Below, piece after piece: positions 16,932-25,859 of a stretch of DNA of 64,000 bases (positions within the stretch are counted from its first letter, which is position 1; each line of letters begins with the position of its first letter). Position numbers and translations under genes: made by a program. The stretch spans positions 1,364,001 to 1,428,000 of the forward strand of contig NZ_JADALJ010000001.1 in the NCBI RefSeq assembly GCF_014876185.1, read 5' to 3'. The stretch is from Rufibacter sp. LB8. GTDB taxonomy: Bacteria; Bacteroidota; Bacteroidia; Cytophagales; Hymenobacteraceae. The notes below the pieces were generated by a model, which saw nothing but the letters and a program-made list of their open reading frames with translations, did not search any database and had not been told where the DNA came from.

Positions 16932-17264
16932 ATGAGAATCACTACACTAGCCGAAGAGAAGAAAAAAGCCTTCAAGCTGTACTCAGAGGGAATCACCCAA
17001 AAAGAGATAGCAAAAACAGTGGGCGTTACTGAGAAGTCAATTCTGGCTTGGAAGAAACGCTACAATTGGGACAAGAGGCTTAAAGAAGAGGACAGGGACG
17101 GTTGCCAGTCAACCTTCTTAGTGCTGTCTGACATTGACCGGGAGGCCATACTGAGCAACCCGTACGCCGCAGACAGCCTGAGCCACGCCATATCCAATAT
17201 AAACCACAACCTGAAGGTGATACACCAAATCCTAACTGAGAACCAACTTATCCCAAAGCCATGA
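16932..17264 (+). CDS. helix-turn-helix phage protein (terminase-small-subunit-like N-terminus)
   Basis: A 110-residue protein. Residues 1-40 (EKKKAFKLYSEGITQKEIAKTVGVTEKSILAWKKRYNW) are a helix-turn-helix of the type seen in putative phage terminase small subunits and Mu-like transcription factors. The remainder is not recognised. It begins six bases after the preceding stop and its own stop overlaps the next start (ATGA), so it belongs to the early operon. With no large terminase in the element, a regulatory role is more likely than packaging. Confidence 0.65.
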   Translation: MRITTLAEEKKKAFKLYSEGITQKEIAKTVGVTEKSILAWKKRYNWDKRLKEEDRDGCQSTFLVLSDIDREAILSNPYAADSLSHAISNINHNLKVIHQILTENQLIPKP

Positions 17265-17509
17265 AAAACAACGATAAAGAACCAATACAAGTGCAGCTTT
17301 TTAAGAAGCTTATAGAGAACGATACTGACTTAGAGCACCTGAGCCAAACACTTTCTGATCTTTATTTCGAGTACTCAAGTGCTGTGATTCGTCTGGCACT
17401 TGATGGAGACCCTATGGACCCAAGAAGTGTGGACCAGCTATTTTGGTTAAAGGAAATCATACACGTATTAGACCCTAGGGCTTCAATCCAGAGAGAAATT
17501 GCAGCCTAA
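17261..17509 (+). CDS. small phage protein, unknown
   Basis: An 82-residue acidic, mostly helical protein whose ATG overlaps the previous stop. It has no recognised motif (sequence runs FKKLIENDTDLEHLSQTLSDLYFEYSS). It is the last gene of the early operon and is followed by a terminator about 120 bases on. Translational overlap supports that it is real. Confidence 0.55.
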   Translation: MKNNDKEPIQVQLFKKLIENDTDLEHLSQTLSDLYFEYSSAVIRLALDGDPMDPRSVDQLFWLKEIIHVLDPRASIQREIAA

Positions 17510-18011
17510 AATATTCCCACGGCCCTTAAAACTCCCTTATCTCACTGCAATGGCATAAAATTGTTATTTTAACCATGTGTTTCCAGCATCTACCCCACCC
17601 CGTAAGACTAGGGCAAGGTGTTTAAATAGGAAAAGCCACCCAATTTGGGTGGCTTTTTTTGTTGACGGCAACAACCGGCAACGCACCTGTACAGATATGA
17701 AACTACTTCGCATCAAAGGTCTGCATTTGCCACCTAACTGCAAAGCCCATTATTGTATATTTTTGCATTTTACCGTTTACCTTCCATTTAAGTTCTTAGG
17801 TCACAATAACGCTTCCACCTACATATATTATTGGTTCTATAGGGTGGGGTAAATGCACTTTAAGCCATTATAAAGTAAGGGATAAATGCTTTATTTCAAT
17901 TATAACTTATTGTTAGTCAGATTCTTTGTGAATAACTTAAGTTTTATTAAGCGAAAATAAGTTTAATCTTTACACTTCAAGTAAAAATTAACATAAACCA
18001 AAGGCAAAACA
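17510..18011. other. gene-free stretch between early and tail modules
   Basis: About 500 AT-rich bases without a convincing ORF. In Mu-like phages the late regulator, lysis, terminase, portal and head genes lie here. It holds the terminator at 17631-17657 and TTACCGTTTAC at 17770-17780, the same 11 bases that end the element at 25891-25901. This fits a deletion or module junction. Confidence 0.5.
17631..17657 (+). terminator. early operon terminator
   Basis: Arms AAAAGCCACCC and GGGTGGCTTTT followed by more T residues. Confidence 0.9.
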
Positions 18012-18341
18012 ATGAACAATAATGAGACAAAACCAACAGCAGCCGCTGAGGTGACACCGGAAATGATCGATGCCTGGAAGAAGGCGCACAGCAAGGGAGT
18101 GTTCCGCCTGGACGTGGGCGGCAAGGCCGGGTTTTTCCGGGGCGCGAACCGCCATGACCTGAAGTACGCCATGACCCGGATGCAGGCGGGCGGGCCGCTT
18201 GACATGGTGGAGGCCATCATGGATGAGACGTGGCTGGGCGGTGACTAGGAGATTCTGAATGACGATGACCTGTACCTGGGCGCTTTGATGCAGATGCAGG
18301 ATTTACTCAAAGTGCAGACCGCCAAGCTGGAAAAGCTATAG
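18012..18341 (+). pseudogene. tail assembly chaperone-like gene with in-frame TAG
   Basis: The first 78 codons (start MNNNETKPTAAAEVTPEMID) end at TAG, 18246-18248. The same frame then stays open for 30 more codons (EILNDDDLYLGALMQMQDLL...KLEKL) to a TAG at 18339. The continuation has the acidic then helical, Lys-Leu-ending look of the C-terminus of phage tail chaperone-type proteins, so the first stop seems to be a nonsense mutation, perhaps from CAG. The position before the tape measure gene supports a tail chaperone. A 78-residue functional product cannot be excluded. Confidence 0.6.
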
Positions 18342-18358
18342 ACGGGGCATCGGGTTCC

Positions 18359-18514
18359 ATGGACGCAAACTGGGTAGGCTACATAGACACTATGTTCGCC
18401 TACTACCTGCCCGGCGTGGATACCTCGTCTTTGAGTGACGCATGCTGGGCAGAGATGTTTAAACAGCTTATGGACATAAGGAGAAAGGAGAGCAAGAATG
18501 GCCAACCTGGTTGA
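18359..18514 (+). CDS. 51-residue tail protein overlapping tape measure gene
   Basis: A short ORF (start MDANWVGYIDTMFAYYLPGV) that ends 17 bases inside the tape measure gene. It lies where Mu-like and siphovirus genomes carry a second small chaperone ORF between chaperone and tape measure, and it has a compact W/Y-rich globular composition. The base composition equals that of the tape measure gene. Unlike lambda G/GT it is not obviously joined to the previous gene by frameshift. Confidence 0.55.
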   Translation: MDANWVGYIDTMFAYYLPGVDTSSLSDACWAEMFKQLMDIRRKESKNGQPG

Positions 18515-20306
18515 GTTCATAGTAAAGATAAAGGATTTGGCCAGCGGGCCCATGGTGAAGATCGCGGGGGCAGGTGACAAGTCTTTCGGCAAGCTAACGC
18601 AGCAGGCCAACGCCTTCACCGCCAAGTTCAACCGGCTTGGTATGTCCATAAGCGACATAGACAAAAAGCTGGACCACCTCCAGAGAACCAGGAGGATGAC
18701 GGTTGACAGCTCGCAGCTGCGCCGCATCAACTCTGAGATTGACCAGCTGGAGCGGCGCAAGGGCCGTCTGGAGGGCGGCAACTCACGGGGCGGCTTAGGC
18801 CTCGGTGGTCTTATGGGCGGCGCTATGGCGCTGGCCGGTGTGGCCGGTCTGGGCGGCATGGTGATCATGGGCATGGAGAAGCAGATGACCGACAAGCGCT
18901 TTGAGGTCATGGCCGGGAAAGAGCAGGGCGGCCAACTCTCCAGAAACCTGACGCAGTTCGCAGAGAGCACCATGTACGGCAAGGAGGTTTTCGGGGCCGC
19001 GCAGACAATGCTATCCTTCGGGGTTAGCGCAAAGGCGGTCATGCCATCTGTTGAGAAACTAGGTGACATAGCCGGTGGAAACAAAGACCGGCTCCAGAGC
19101 CTTGCGCTCGCATTCTCGCAGACGGCGGCCACGGGTCGGCTCATGGGACAGGACCTATTGCAGTTCGTGAACGCGGGCTTCAACCCTTTGCAGGAGATTT
19201 CAAAGAGAACCGGCAAGTCCATGGGTGACCTCAAGAAGGAGATGGAGGCCGGGAAAATCAGTTTCCTAGACGTGGCCAACTCCATTGACACGGCCACCGG
19301 CAAAGGGGGCAGGTTCTTTGAGATGACCAAGCAGATTGGCGAGACGGCACCGGGCAAGCTGCTTGCCCTGCAGGGAGCAGCGCAGGGCTTGGCGGCCAAT
19401 TTCGGCTCCAACATGCTAAGCCTTATGGAACCGCTGCTTGATTTCGGACAGTGGCTAGTCAGCACGCCGGGAATGGTGAACGGGCTCACCGCCGCCATAG
19501 GTGCCCTCACCGCTGGAATAGGCATCTATAATATAGTTACCAAGTGGGCCACTGTCTCTGCGTGGCTTATGAACCTTGCCCTTATGTGGCCGGTCATTCT
19601 CATTGCGGCCATAGTGGGCGGTATAGTCATGCTGGTATCAAAGTACCAGGGCTGGGGTGACGCCATGAAAGCCCTTTGGACGGTGATCAAGCTTTGGGTT
19701 TCTAACGTGGGAATCGCCTTCAAGGACTTCTTTCAGGAGATAGGTTTCAAGCTAGAGCTATTCGTGCTACGCATCAAAGAGAGTTTTCAGTTCATAGGCG
19801 GCACCATCCAGAACTTCATCACGGCCATGAAGCTGGCCGCTCAGATGGATTTCGCCGGTGCCAAGAAAGCATTGGGCGCAAAGGTCACCACCACGGCCAC
19901 AGCGGAGATTGAGGCGCTGGAGCGTACCCGTGGCACGCAGCGGGCCAAGAACCTCTCTGACTTCATGTCCAACATGAACACGGCTCGCAACATTGACATC
20001 TTGGGTAAGCTCAAGCCACGCAACGCAAAAGCGGCCAAAGGCGCAACGGCCACGGGCGGCGGCTTTCTGAATTCTTTCGGGGGCGCGGGCACCGGCACCG
20101 GTAAGGGAGCCCCGGCATCGTTGGGCGAGACGGCCAGCGGCATCACGGGCGGCGGGGTACGCACCATGAACATCAACATCGGCAAGATGGTAGAGAAGAT
20201 TGAAGTACATTCCAGCAATCTCAGTGAGGGTCTGAATGACATTGAGCAGAAAGTAATGGAGGCTTTTCTGAGAGTCACCAACTCAGCCGCCGGTGCCTTG
20301 AATTAG
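18498..20306 (+). CDS. phage tail tape measure protein (short)
   Basis: A 602-residue protein with a tape-measure-type N-terminus (VEFIVKIKDLASGPMVKIAGAGDKSFGKL), a coiled-coil part to about residue 95, a Gly-rich segment (GLGLGGLMGGAMALAGVAGLGG), the conserved tape measure domain (residues about 125-280: FGVSAKAVMPSVEKLGDIAGG, LMGQDLLQFVNAGFNPLQEIS) and hydrophobic segments at about 326-385. Tape measure length sets tail length; 602 residues is short. The ends are clean, but no other tail gene follows. It is GC-rich compared with the cargo. Confidence 0.85.
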   Translation: MANLVEFIVKIKDLASGPMVKIAGAGDKSFGKLTQQANAFTAKFNRLGMSISDIDKKLDHLQRTRRMTVDSSQLRRINSEIDQLERRKGRLEGGNSRGGLGLGGLMGGAMALAGVAGLGGMVIMGMEKQMTDKRFEVMAGKEQGGQLSRNLTQFAESTMYGKEVFGAAQTMLSFGVSAKAVMPSVEKLGDIAGGNKDRLQSLALAFSQTAATGRLMGQDLLQFVNAGFNPLQEISKRTGKSMGDLKKEMEAGKISFLDVANSIDTATGKGGRFFEMTKQIGETAPGKLLALQGAAQGLAANFGSNMLSLMEPLLDFGQWLVSTPGMVNGLTAAIGALTAGIGIYNIVTKWATVSAWLMNLALMWPVILIAAIVGGIVMLVSKYQGWGDAMKALWTVIKLWVSNVGIAFKDFFQEIGFKLELFVLRIKESFQFIGGTIQNFITAMKLAAQMDFAGAKKALGAKVTTTATAEIEALERTRGTQRAKNLSDFMSNMNTARNIDILGKLKPRNAKAAKGATATGGGFLNSFGGAGTGTGKGAPASLGETASGITGGGVRTMNINIGKMVEKIEVHSSNLSEGLNDIEQKVMEAFLRVTNSAAGALN

Positions 20307-20957
20307 CGGCCTGTGCGCCACTTGAATTTTAAACAGTACAAAGGCCCGCCAAACCAGAGATAATCGAATAGCGGGCAATTTGAAAAGGTTTTGAAAACAG
20401 TTAAAGTCAATCATTAACAAACTAAAGTATGGAACCAGTATTTATTGAGAAAGACCAAAGAAGAATAGAAGAGGAAATTGACAGACTTGATAGCGCGGTA
20501 TCATTTCTCCAGGAGCTTTATGATGCTCTGAAGGCTATAGGAGTTACAGCATCATTACAAGAGCTTGGCTTAGTTACTCAGAGGCTATCTAATGCAAACC
20601 CAAAAACAGAATTCCTTTTGGATTTTGTCACGAACAAACTTGCTGACAAAGCAAACCAGCCTAACTTCAACGGTGTGCCTATAAAACGGGCAATGGTGCT
20701 TGAGATGGTTGATGTGCCTGACCTTACGCCAGTGGTGAATGTAGTGAAGGAGCATGGTGTATGGCAGAGTGGCGGTCAGGGCTTCAGGGTCAACCTTCTA
20801 ACGTTGGTGAAGTAAGTTGTTGCAAAGGCCCCGGATGCAGAAGATAAACTGGAGGAGGAGTTCACCTATTACAGTAAGAATGATAGAGGGGCACTCCTTG
20901 CTACGCATTTAGTCAATGTGTGCAATGCACTCAACAGCTGGAATGAGTTAAATATAA

Positions 20958-21744
20958 GGTAGTGGTTTACAATGTATGATGCTTTGATTTTTGGTTGTTT
21001 CGGTAGTTGAACATTAGGTTTAAGCTCGCATCATGGTTCTCCTTTTTCTTGGAGAAGCAGGTCGTTTTCCTGACCAGCCTCCTGTTCCTGGCCCTGAGGC
21101 AGGTATTTACCCCTTCTATATTTTTTGTGTAAGCCTTGCCCACCTTGTGTTTCTCTGTAGGTATCACCTGGGCGAAGGCTCTCCAATGGTCGGTGCAGTA
21201 TTCTCCAATGTGTGCTTTCTCCAGCTTCTTGAGCAGCTTCCTCACAGTTGCTGCGCTCCTGGGGCCGCAACTGTAAGCCAAAACCTCATCCGTCTCGGGG
21301 CAGTAGGCATACAAAAGCCAGTACTTCCCTTTCCTGCGCCTGCCCACGTAGCTCCAGACCTCGTCTATCTGCACCGACTCGTAGCAGCGCCGCGCCGGTG
21401 CGATGCTGAGTCGGCTGCCTTGCCGGCACAGGTTGTCCAGTATGCACTTGCGGCTCACCCCCAGCAGCGCCTCTATGTCGCGGATGCCGTTGTTGCGCTC
21501 CAAAAGCCGCACCATTAGCTGCTTTGTGGCCGGATCGGCGCCTTTGTACTGGTACGTGGCCTGGAACTGCTTTCTGCAGCTGTGGCATAGCAGGTTCTGG
21601 GCACCGTTCTTTTTCTTTCCGTTTTTTACTACCTTACTGCTCTGGCAGTGGGGACAGTTTATTTTGATGAGGACTTCGAACATTCCATCATCTTAAACAA
21701 CTCACTGTCAGCTTTTATCCCATCATACTTTCTAAACCACTACC
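20958..21744 (-). mobile_element. IS1-family insertion sequence
   Basis: A 787-bp element with terminal inverted repeats GGTAGTGGTTTA (20958-20969) and TAAACCACTACC (21733-21744) and an 8-bp duplication AAATATAA (20950-20957 and 21745-21752). It holds one transposase ORF that fills most of the element. Ends, duplication and ORF are all intact, so it is a recent insertion. Confidence 0.92.
20967..21683 (-). CDS. IS1-family transposase
   Basis: A 238-residue, single-frame IS1-type transposase with no need of the frameshift used by classical IS1. The N-terminal zinc-ribbon has CPHCQS and CHSC pairs, followed by a helix-turn-helix (residues about 60-85). Catalytic acids are expected in VQIDEVWSYVG, CTDHWRAFAQ and the final SKKKENHD. 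The C-terminus extends to the right terminal repeat. Confidence 0.92.
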   Translation of the reverse strand: MFEVLIKINCPHCQSSKVVKNGKKKNGAQNLLCHSCRKQFQATYQYKGADPATKQLMVRLLERNNGIRDIEALLGVSRKCILDNLCRQGSRLSIAPARRCYESVQIDEVWSYVGRRRKGKYWLLYAYCPETDEVLAYSCGPRSAATVRKLLKKLEKAHIGEYCTDHWRAFAQVIPTEKHKVGKAYTKNIEGVNTCLRARNRRLVRKTTCFSKKKENHDASLNLMFNYRNNQKSKHHTL

Positions 21745-21918
21745 AAATATAAATGGTTGGGAGCTCAAAGGGTATCATAATGGTGAAATGATTCCCGGTG
21801 TACTATATAGGAATACTATTTTTGTTCCTTCACTTAACTTTATAAGGAAGCAGGAGGCTTTGGGATAAAAAAGAGTGTTCACCCAATTGTTTCAATTATA
21901 AATTTAGGTTAGAAATGT

Positions 21919-22242
21919 ATGCGTGGCCGCGAAGTGCTCTATGACCAAGTGTTTCCTACCTCTGTTAACTTAGGCGAACGGGTCAAGGGACAGCGGCACA
22001 CACAGACTGATAGAAGGGATGAAGATTTAACTTACCGTTATTATTATTGGGGCCACTTGAAAAGGAAGCGTTATGATGACTCTCTCGCTGAACTTGAAAA
22101 GGAGTTCTATATAACTGCCGCTGTGGTTGTGCAACGCCTTGACAAAAAGAGAGATTTATTAAAAGATTTGGTGGCCAGGAAAGCACTACCTAGAGAACTA
22201 AAAAAGCGCCTGCCACATTTTGACTGGCAGCTTGACAAATGA
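21919..22242 (+). CDS. small basic phage-region protein, unknown
   Basis: A 107-residue, strongly charged protein rich in Lys, Arg and Tyr (DRRDEDLTYRYYYWGHLKRKRYDD), with a helical C-terminal half (FYITAAVVVQRLDKKRDLLKDLVARKALPRELKKRL). No family is recognised. The TGA stop lies within the left arm of a strong hairpin that ends this unit. The ATG is preceded by an AT-rich stretch, and it may have its own promoter. Confidence 0.5.
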   Translation: MRGREVLYDQVFPTSVNLGERVKGQRHTQTDRRDEDLTYRYYYWGHLKRKRYDDSLAELEKEFYITAAVVVQRLDKKRDLLKDLVARKALPRELKKRLPHFDWQLDK

Positions 22243-22275
22243 TAAAAGGGGGCATATGTCCCCTTTTATCATTTG
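22236..22275. terminator. perfect 16-bp hairpin, bidirectional terminator-like
   Basis: Arms CAAATGATAAAAGGGG and CCCCTTTTATCATTTG around an 8-base loop. It isolates the cargo from the phage genes. Confidence 0.8.
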
Positions 22276-22548
22276 CACCATTGGGTTATAACAAATACTT
22301 CGCTTTTGGAGCATACAAAATAGGTATTCTGGAAAAATCTTTAAACAGTCAACGTTTTGAAAATCTGAAGGAAGAGCAACATCCAGACTATCTATGAAAA
22401 TATTTAAAATTTTAACTGAAATATTTTAGATTGACTATTATTCATTTACATATTGGTTTGCTAAAAAAATTGGCAACATTGAGCCTTTGCCCTAACTTAG
22501 CACTCAAGTATTCTCTAAAAATATATTTTTCTGTTCGCAGAAATAGCT
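22276..22548. other. AT-rich leader of the methyltransferase
   Basis: About 270 very AT-rich bases before the methyltransferase ATG. No ORF is seen. It probably holds the cargo promoter, but no convincing TAnnTTTG box at a proper distance could be chosen. Confidence 0.4.
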
Positions 22549-25191
22549 ATGGAAGCTTTATTCGACACCTATAACATTTTAACATCTAAGGTCCAAAATG
22601 GAATATCTTTATCTATTGACCAGATAGGAAAATTTGCAAGTGAACTAGGCTGGAACCCGAGCTATTTTGAAAAGCCTACACTTGAAGATTTTGCCAATGG
22701 ACATATTATTGTAGAACATGGCTTAGAAAATACTGCTGTCCTGTCCTTTCTAAATATTGAATTTGAAGAATTATCAACAATTCAACAAAGGCTACTGATT
22801 AATATTTCATACAATAATTTAGTTGATTGGCACATTGTCGTAGATAGAAACTATATCAACTACATATATAATAGGAGTTTGCCTGGAGCAAGCGTTATAA
22901 GTAGGAATAAGCTTGATTCAAAATTTAATGATTTAAGGAGTGAGGCCTTTGATAAAGTTAGGGGAAAAAAGCCATCTCCAAATCTTCCACCGCTTGATGA
23001 TGCACTAATTGACACAATTTCATACTGGAAAAGAAACTTAGCTTCTTTAACAAATTACAGTGTTACAAATGGAGAAATATCTTCATTATTTAATACCATA
23101 TTCTTTATTAGAGCTTTAGAAGATACAAAAAAAAGGTATGACAAAGATTCCATAGGTGATAAAATACTTATGGATGAATTTAATTTATTGACCTTATCAC
23201 AGCCAGATAATTTTAATATAACGTATTTATTAAAGCATGTAATTAAAAAACTGGATTATGGCGAAGTCCCTGAGGATATTGTAAATTTTGACACTTTGAA
23301 AGTGTTCAATGAGTTGCCGAAAAGAGATGTGCAATTTTTAATCCGTGATTTTTATATTAACAAAGTAGCTGATTTATATACATATGATTTTTCAATAATG
23401 TCTAAACATGCCTTTAGTAGAATATATGAAAGGTATGTGTCAATTCTAAAAATAGAAGAAACTCCTCAAACTTCATTATGGCCAGTAGTAGCAGAGGAAT
23501 TAAATAAAGCGACAGGAACTGTTTATACACCTCAATATATTGCTCGCTTCTTTGCTAAATATTTACAAAGCCAACTTCCTGTTTCTAAGTTTTTAAATTT
23601 AAAAACTTTGGAACCCGCAATTGGCTCTGGAATTTTTATCCGTACTCTTTTGGAGCTACAATGGGAAGCATTTGACGGCCAATTAGAAGAAAATATTTAT
23701 AGAAATAATTTTGAAAACTTATTAGGCCTAGATATTGACGAGAATGCTTGCCAAGCAACACGGCTTTCTATTTCGCTTCTTCATTTATTAGCATTTAATA
23801 AATTCCCAAGTAAGCTAAATATTTTAAACAAAGAGTCTGTTGATTATTTTATGACATCGAATCATAATAACGAATTTGATGTCATAATATCTAATCCACC
23901 TTTTGTTCAATTCAATAGCTTAGATGAAGAAAATAAGAATAAATTAAAAAATTATCTAGGGCCCTTGTATAGAGGAAAGCCAGATTTGTATTTTGCATTC
24001 TTAAAGTTAGCAATAGAAGCCCTTAAACCCGGAGGGTACGCAGCCTTTGTTTTGCCCCACAGTTTTTTGGTAACTGATGGAGCCAAATTATTGAGAAAAT
24101 ACTTAGCTGAAAATGTTATTATTAAATTTTGGGCTGACCTTTCTTCAATTGGAGTATTTGGTAACACTGGAGTTTATGTAACGCTTTTAATTTTTCAGAA
24201 AAAGCATCCGCACTCCAGCCGTGAAACAAATAATGTTACGATATTAAAATGCAATAGAAACGTAGGTAAAGCTTTGGAAGATGTGCTAAATTGTAATTTT
24301 GTTGAGCAAAAAAATTATAGCATCTATCAAGTTGAGCAGGATATATTTCAAAGGGACCAATGGTTTGTTTTATCGAAGTTTGAATATTCTTTAAATAAAA
24401 GACTTGAGACATTTAGAAAGCTAGATGAGTTTCTTGACATAAAACAAGGCTTTAATTCTGGCGGCGATGAAGTGTTTATAAGAGATGTAGTAGATATACC
24501 TGCCAATGAGTTGTCTATTTATATTCCGCATGTTCGGGATCGTGAGATGGAAACCTATACTCTTCCTGAGGTAATAACAAAGTATTTTTTCTACCCTTTT
24601 GTGAATGGTCAAAAAGTAGATCAAGAATATATAATGAAAAATTTCCCAGCTACTTGGGACTATCTATTAAGCAAAAGAGCTATTCTTTCCAAAACAAAAA
24701 AAGAAGAGAAGAATTGGTGGTTTCCATCCAGAACTAGAGACCCAAAAGATTTGCTTCAGCCTAAAGTTATTGGGCCACATCTTGCAGTAATGCCAAGATA
24801 TTCTCTAGATATAAATGGGGCAGTAGGTGTATCAAGAAGCCCCTATTTTACGCTCAAAAAACAGTATACTGATATAAATTTACTATATTATTTTCTAGGA
24901 GTACTAAATTCTAGCCCGTGCTTTTGGTATATAAGCAGCCATTCACATAAATATGGCAGTGGGTACACGATGGTTGAGGTTAAGACATTAGTAAAAACTC
25001 CTGTGCCAGACCCTACAACATCTGATTCTAACTTAGTTATCAAGTTGATAAATCTTGTTAGGAAAAGGATAAATGCCAAATCAAGCGATTATTATGAGAT
25101 TGAGAGAAGTATTGATATGCTTGTTTGTAAATTGTATAATTTAAGTGATGAAGACATGAAAGGGCTATTTGGCGCAACTTTAAATGTATAG
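22549..25191 (+). CDS. Eco57I-type adenine-N6 DNA methyltransferase
   Basis: An 880-residue class I DNA methyltransferase. Residues about 325-365 hold VYTPQYIARF and LEPAIGSGIF (motif I, SAM site, with the usual DPACGSG altered); NPPF at 449-452 with preceding DVIIS is the catalytic motif IV of gamma-type adenine methylation. Residues 460-560 carry the rest of the fold, and 620-870 resemble a target-recognition domain (LDIKQGFNSGGDEVFI; PYFTLKKQYTDINLLYYFLGVLNS). The N-terminal 300 residues are helical; no PD-(D/E)XK nuclease motif is seen, so restriction may lie elsewhere or be lost. It is strongly AT-rich and overlaps its partner gene by 8 bases. Confidence 0.88.
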   Translation: MEALFDTYNILTSKVQNGISLSIDQIGKFASELGWNPSYFEKPTLEDFANGHIIVEHGLENTAVLSFLNIEFEELSTIQQRLLINISYNNLVDWHIVVDRNYINYIYNRSLPGASVISRNKLDSKFNDLRSEAFDKVRGKKPSPNLPPLDDALIDTISYWKRNLASLTNYSVTNGEISSLFNTIFFIRALEDTKKRYDKDSIGDKILMDEFNLLTLSQPDNFNITYLLKHVIKKLDYGEVPEDIVNFDTLKVFNELPKRDVQFLIRDFYINKVADLYTYDFSIMSKHAFSRIYERYVSILKIEETPQTSLWPVVAEELNKATGTVYTPQYIARFFAKYLQSQLPVSKFLNLKTLEPAIGSGIFIRTLLELQWEAFDGQLEENIYRNNFENLLGLDIDENACQATRLSISLLHLLAFNKFPSKLNILNKESVDYFMTSNHNNEFDVIISNPPFVQFNSLDEENKNKLKNYLGPLYRGKPDLYFAFLKLAIEALKPGGYAAFVLPHSFLVTDGAKLLRKYLAENVIIKFWADLSSIGVFGNTGVYVTLLIFQKKHPHSSRETNNVTILKCNRNVGKALEDVLNCNFVEQKNYSIYQVEQDIFQRDQWFVLSKFEYSLNKRLETFRKLDEFLDIKQGFNSGGDEVFIRDVVDIPANELSIYIPHVRDREMETYTLPEVITKYFFYPFVNGQKVDQEYIMKNFPATWDYLLSKRAILSKTKKEEKNWWFPSRTRDPKDLLQPKVIGPHLAVMPRYSLDINGAVGVSRSPYFTLKKQYTDINLLYYFLGVLNSSPCFWYISSHSHKYGSGYTMVEVKTLVKTPVPDPTTSDSNLVIKLINLVRKRINAKSSDYYEIERSIDMLVCKLYNLSDEDMKGLFGATLNV

Positions 25192-25741
25192 AATAGAAAG
25201 AGATATAAATAATTTGGCAACCTATAGACCAGACGAAATTAGGAAGCTTATAAACACTATTCAACCTAGAACAGACATTGTTTACGTAAATACATTTTCA
25301 GTTTTTGGCAGTCCGACTTATGCTGTGAAGGGACCTTCCTCATTTGGAGATGATTATACTAAATGGAGATTTCCGACCCTGGCTACAGTTGTAGAAGCAA
25401 CTTATAATGAGGTTTGGAAACCGAAAGAAAAGAATATTTATTATTTGGATCAGGCAAATCTCAACCTTTATGTCTTAGAGGAAACTGGTACAGATATAGA
25501 AGATAAGGAATATGTTTTTCTTCATTGTGAACCTAACACAGGTACTAATATTAAAAATTATCCTTATAAGCAAAGCCCACACCTTCACATCAAACATGCG
25601 CTTGAACCTATACCTCATGCGCACATTGCATTGAATCTTACAGATTTGAGCAACACCCTAGACTCCTGTGATAACCTAAACACTGCTTTTTTAGAAGCAA
25701 CTGTATTACTCAGAAATGAATTCATATTGCCATTAATGTAG
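25184..25741 (+). CDS. unknown partner of the methyltransferase, HxH-rich
   Basis: A 185-residue protein whose ATG overlaps the methyltransferase stop, so the two are translationally coupled. Its N-terminal half looks alpha/beta (TDIVYVNTFSVFGSPTYAVKGPSSFGDDYTKW). Residues about 132-148 carry paired HxH motifs (PHLHIKH and PHAHIAL; H133, H135, H138, H145, H147) that could form a metal or catalytic site. No PD-(D/E)XK pattern is seen. It may be the restriction or effector part of the system, or a regulator. I do not recognise the family. Confidence 0.65.
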   Translation: MYRIERDINNLATYRPDEIRKLINTIQPRTDIVYVNTFSVFGSPTYAVKGPSSFGDDYTKWRFPTLATVVEATYNEVWKPKEKNIYYLDQANLNLYVLEETGTDIEDKEYVFLHCEPNTGTNIKNYPYKQSPHLHIKHALEPIPHAHIALNLTDLSNTLDSCDNLNTAFLEATVLLRNEFILPLM

Positions 25742-25859
25742 AAAGGCTTTTAGATTTCAGTAAAGTAATATTATACAAAAGTCACCTAAATTTTAAAATC
25801 ACTTCAAACTGGATTTTCATTGTAGAAACAGCGAGACTTTTTTGTGTTAAAAGTTTAAC

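Larger units (their letters stand above)
20429..21868 (+). pseudogene. phage-region gene broken by a stop and by an IS1-family insertion
   Basis: The first 128 codons (start MEPVFIEKDQRRIEEE) end at TAA, 20813-20815. The frame stays open afterwards (VVAKAPDAEDKLEEEFTYYS...NALNSWNELNI) up to the IS at 20958. Removing the IS and one 8-bp duplication rejoins this frame to 21753-21868, giving NGWELKGYHNGEMIPGVLY...KQEALG and a TAA. So the gene was about 215 codons long before one nonsense change and the IS insertion. The family is not recognised; the N-terminus is a coiled-coil-like helix. Confidence 0.6.

Noticed and set aside
18245-19525. 426-codon minus-strand frame opposite the tape measure gene
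   Set aside because: It is a shadow of a GC-rich gene; the plus strand has tape-measure domain sequence and the minus one is low-complexity Pro/Ser.
22549-25191. Methyltransferase gene as a BREX PglX
   Set aside because: No brxA-C, pglZ or brxL genes are near, and the length and layout fit the general Eco57I group better.
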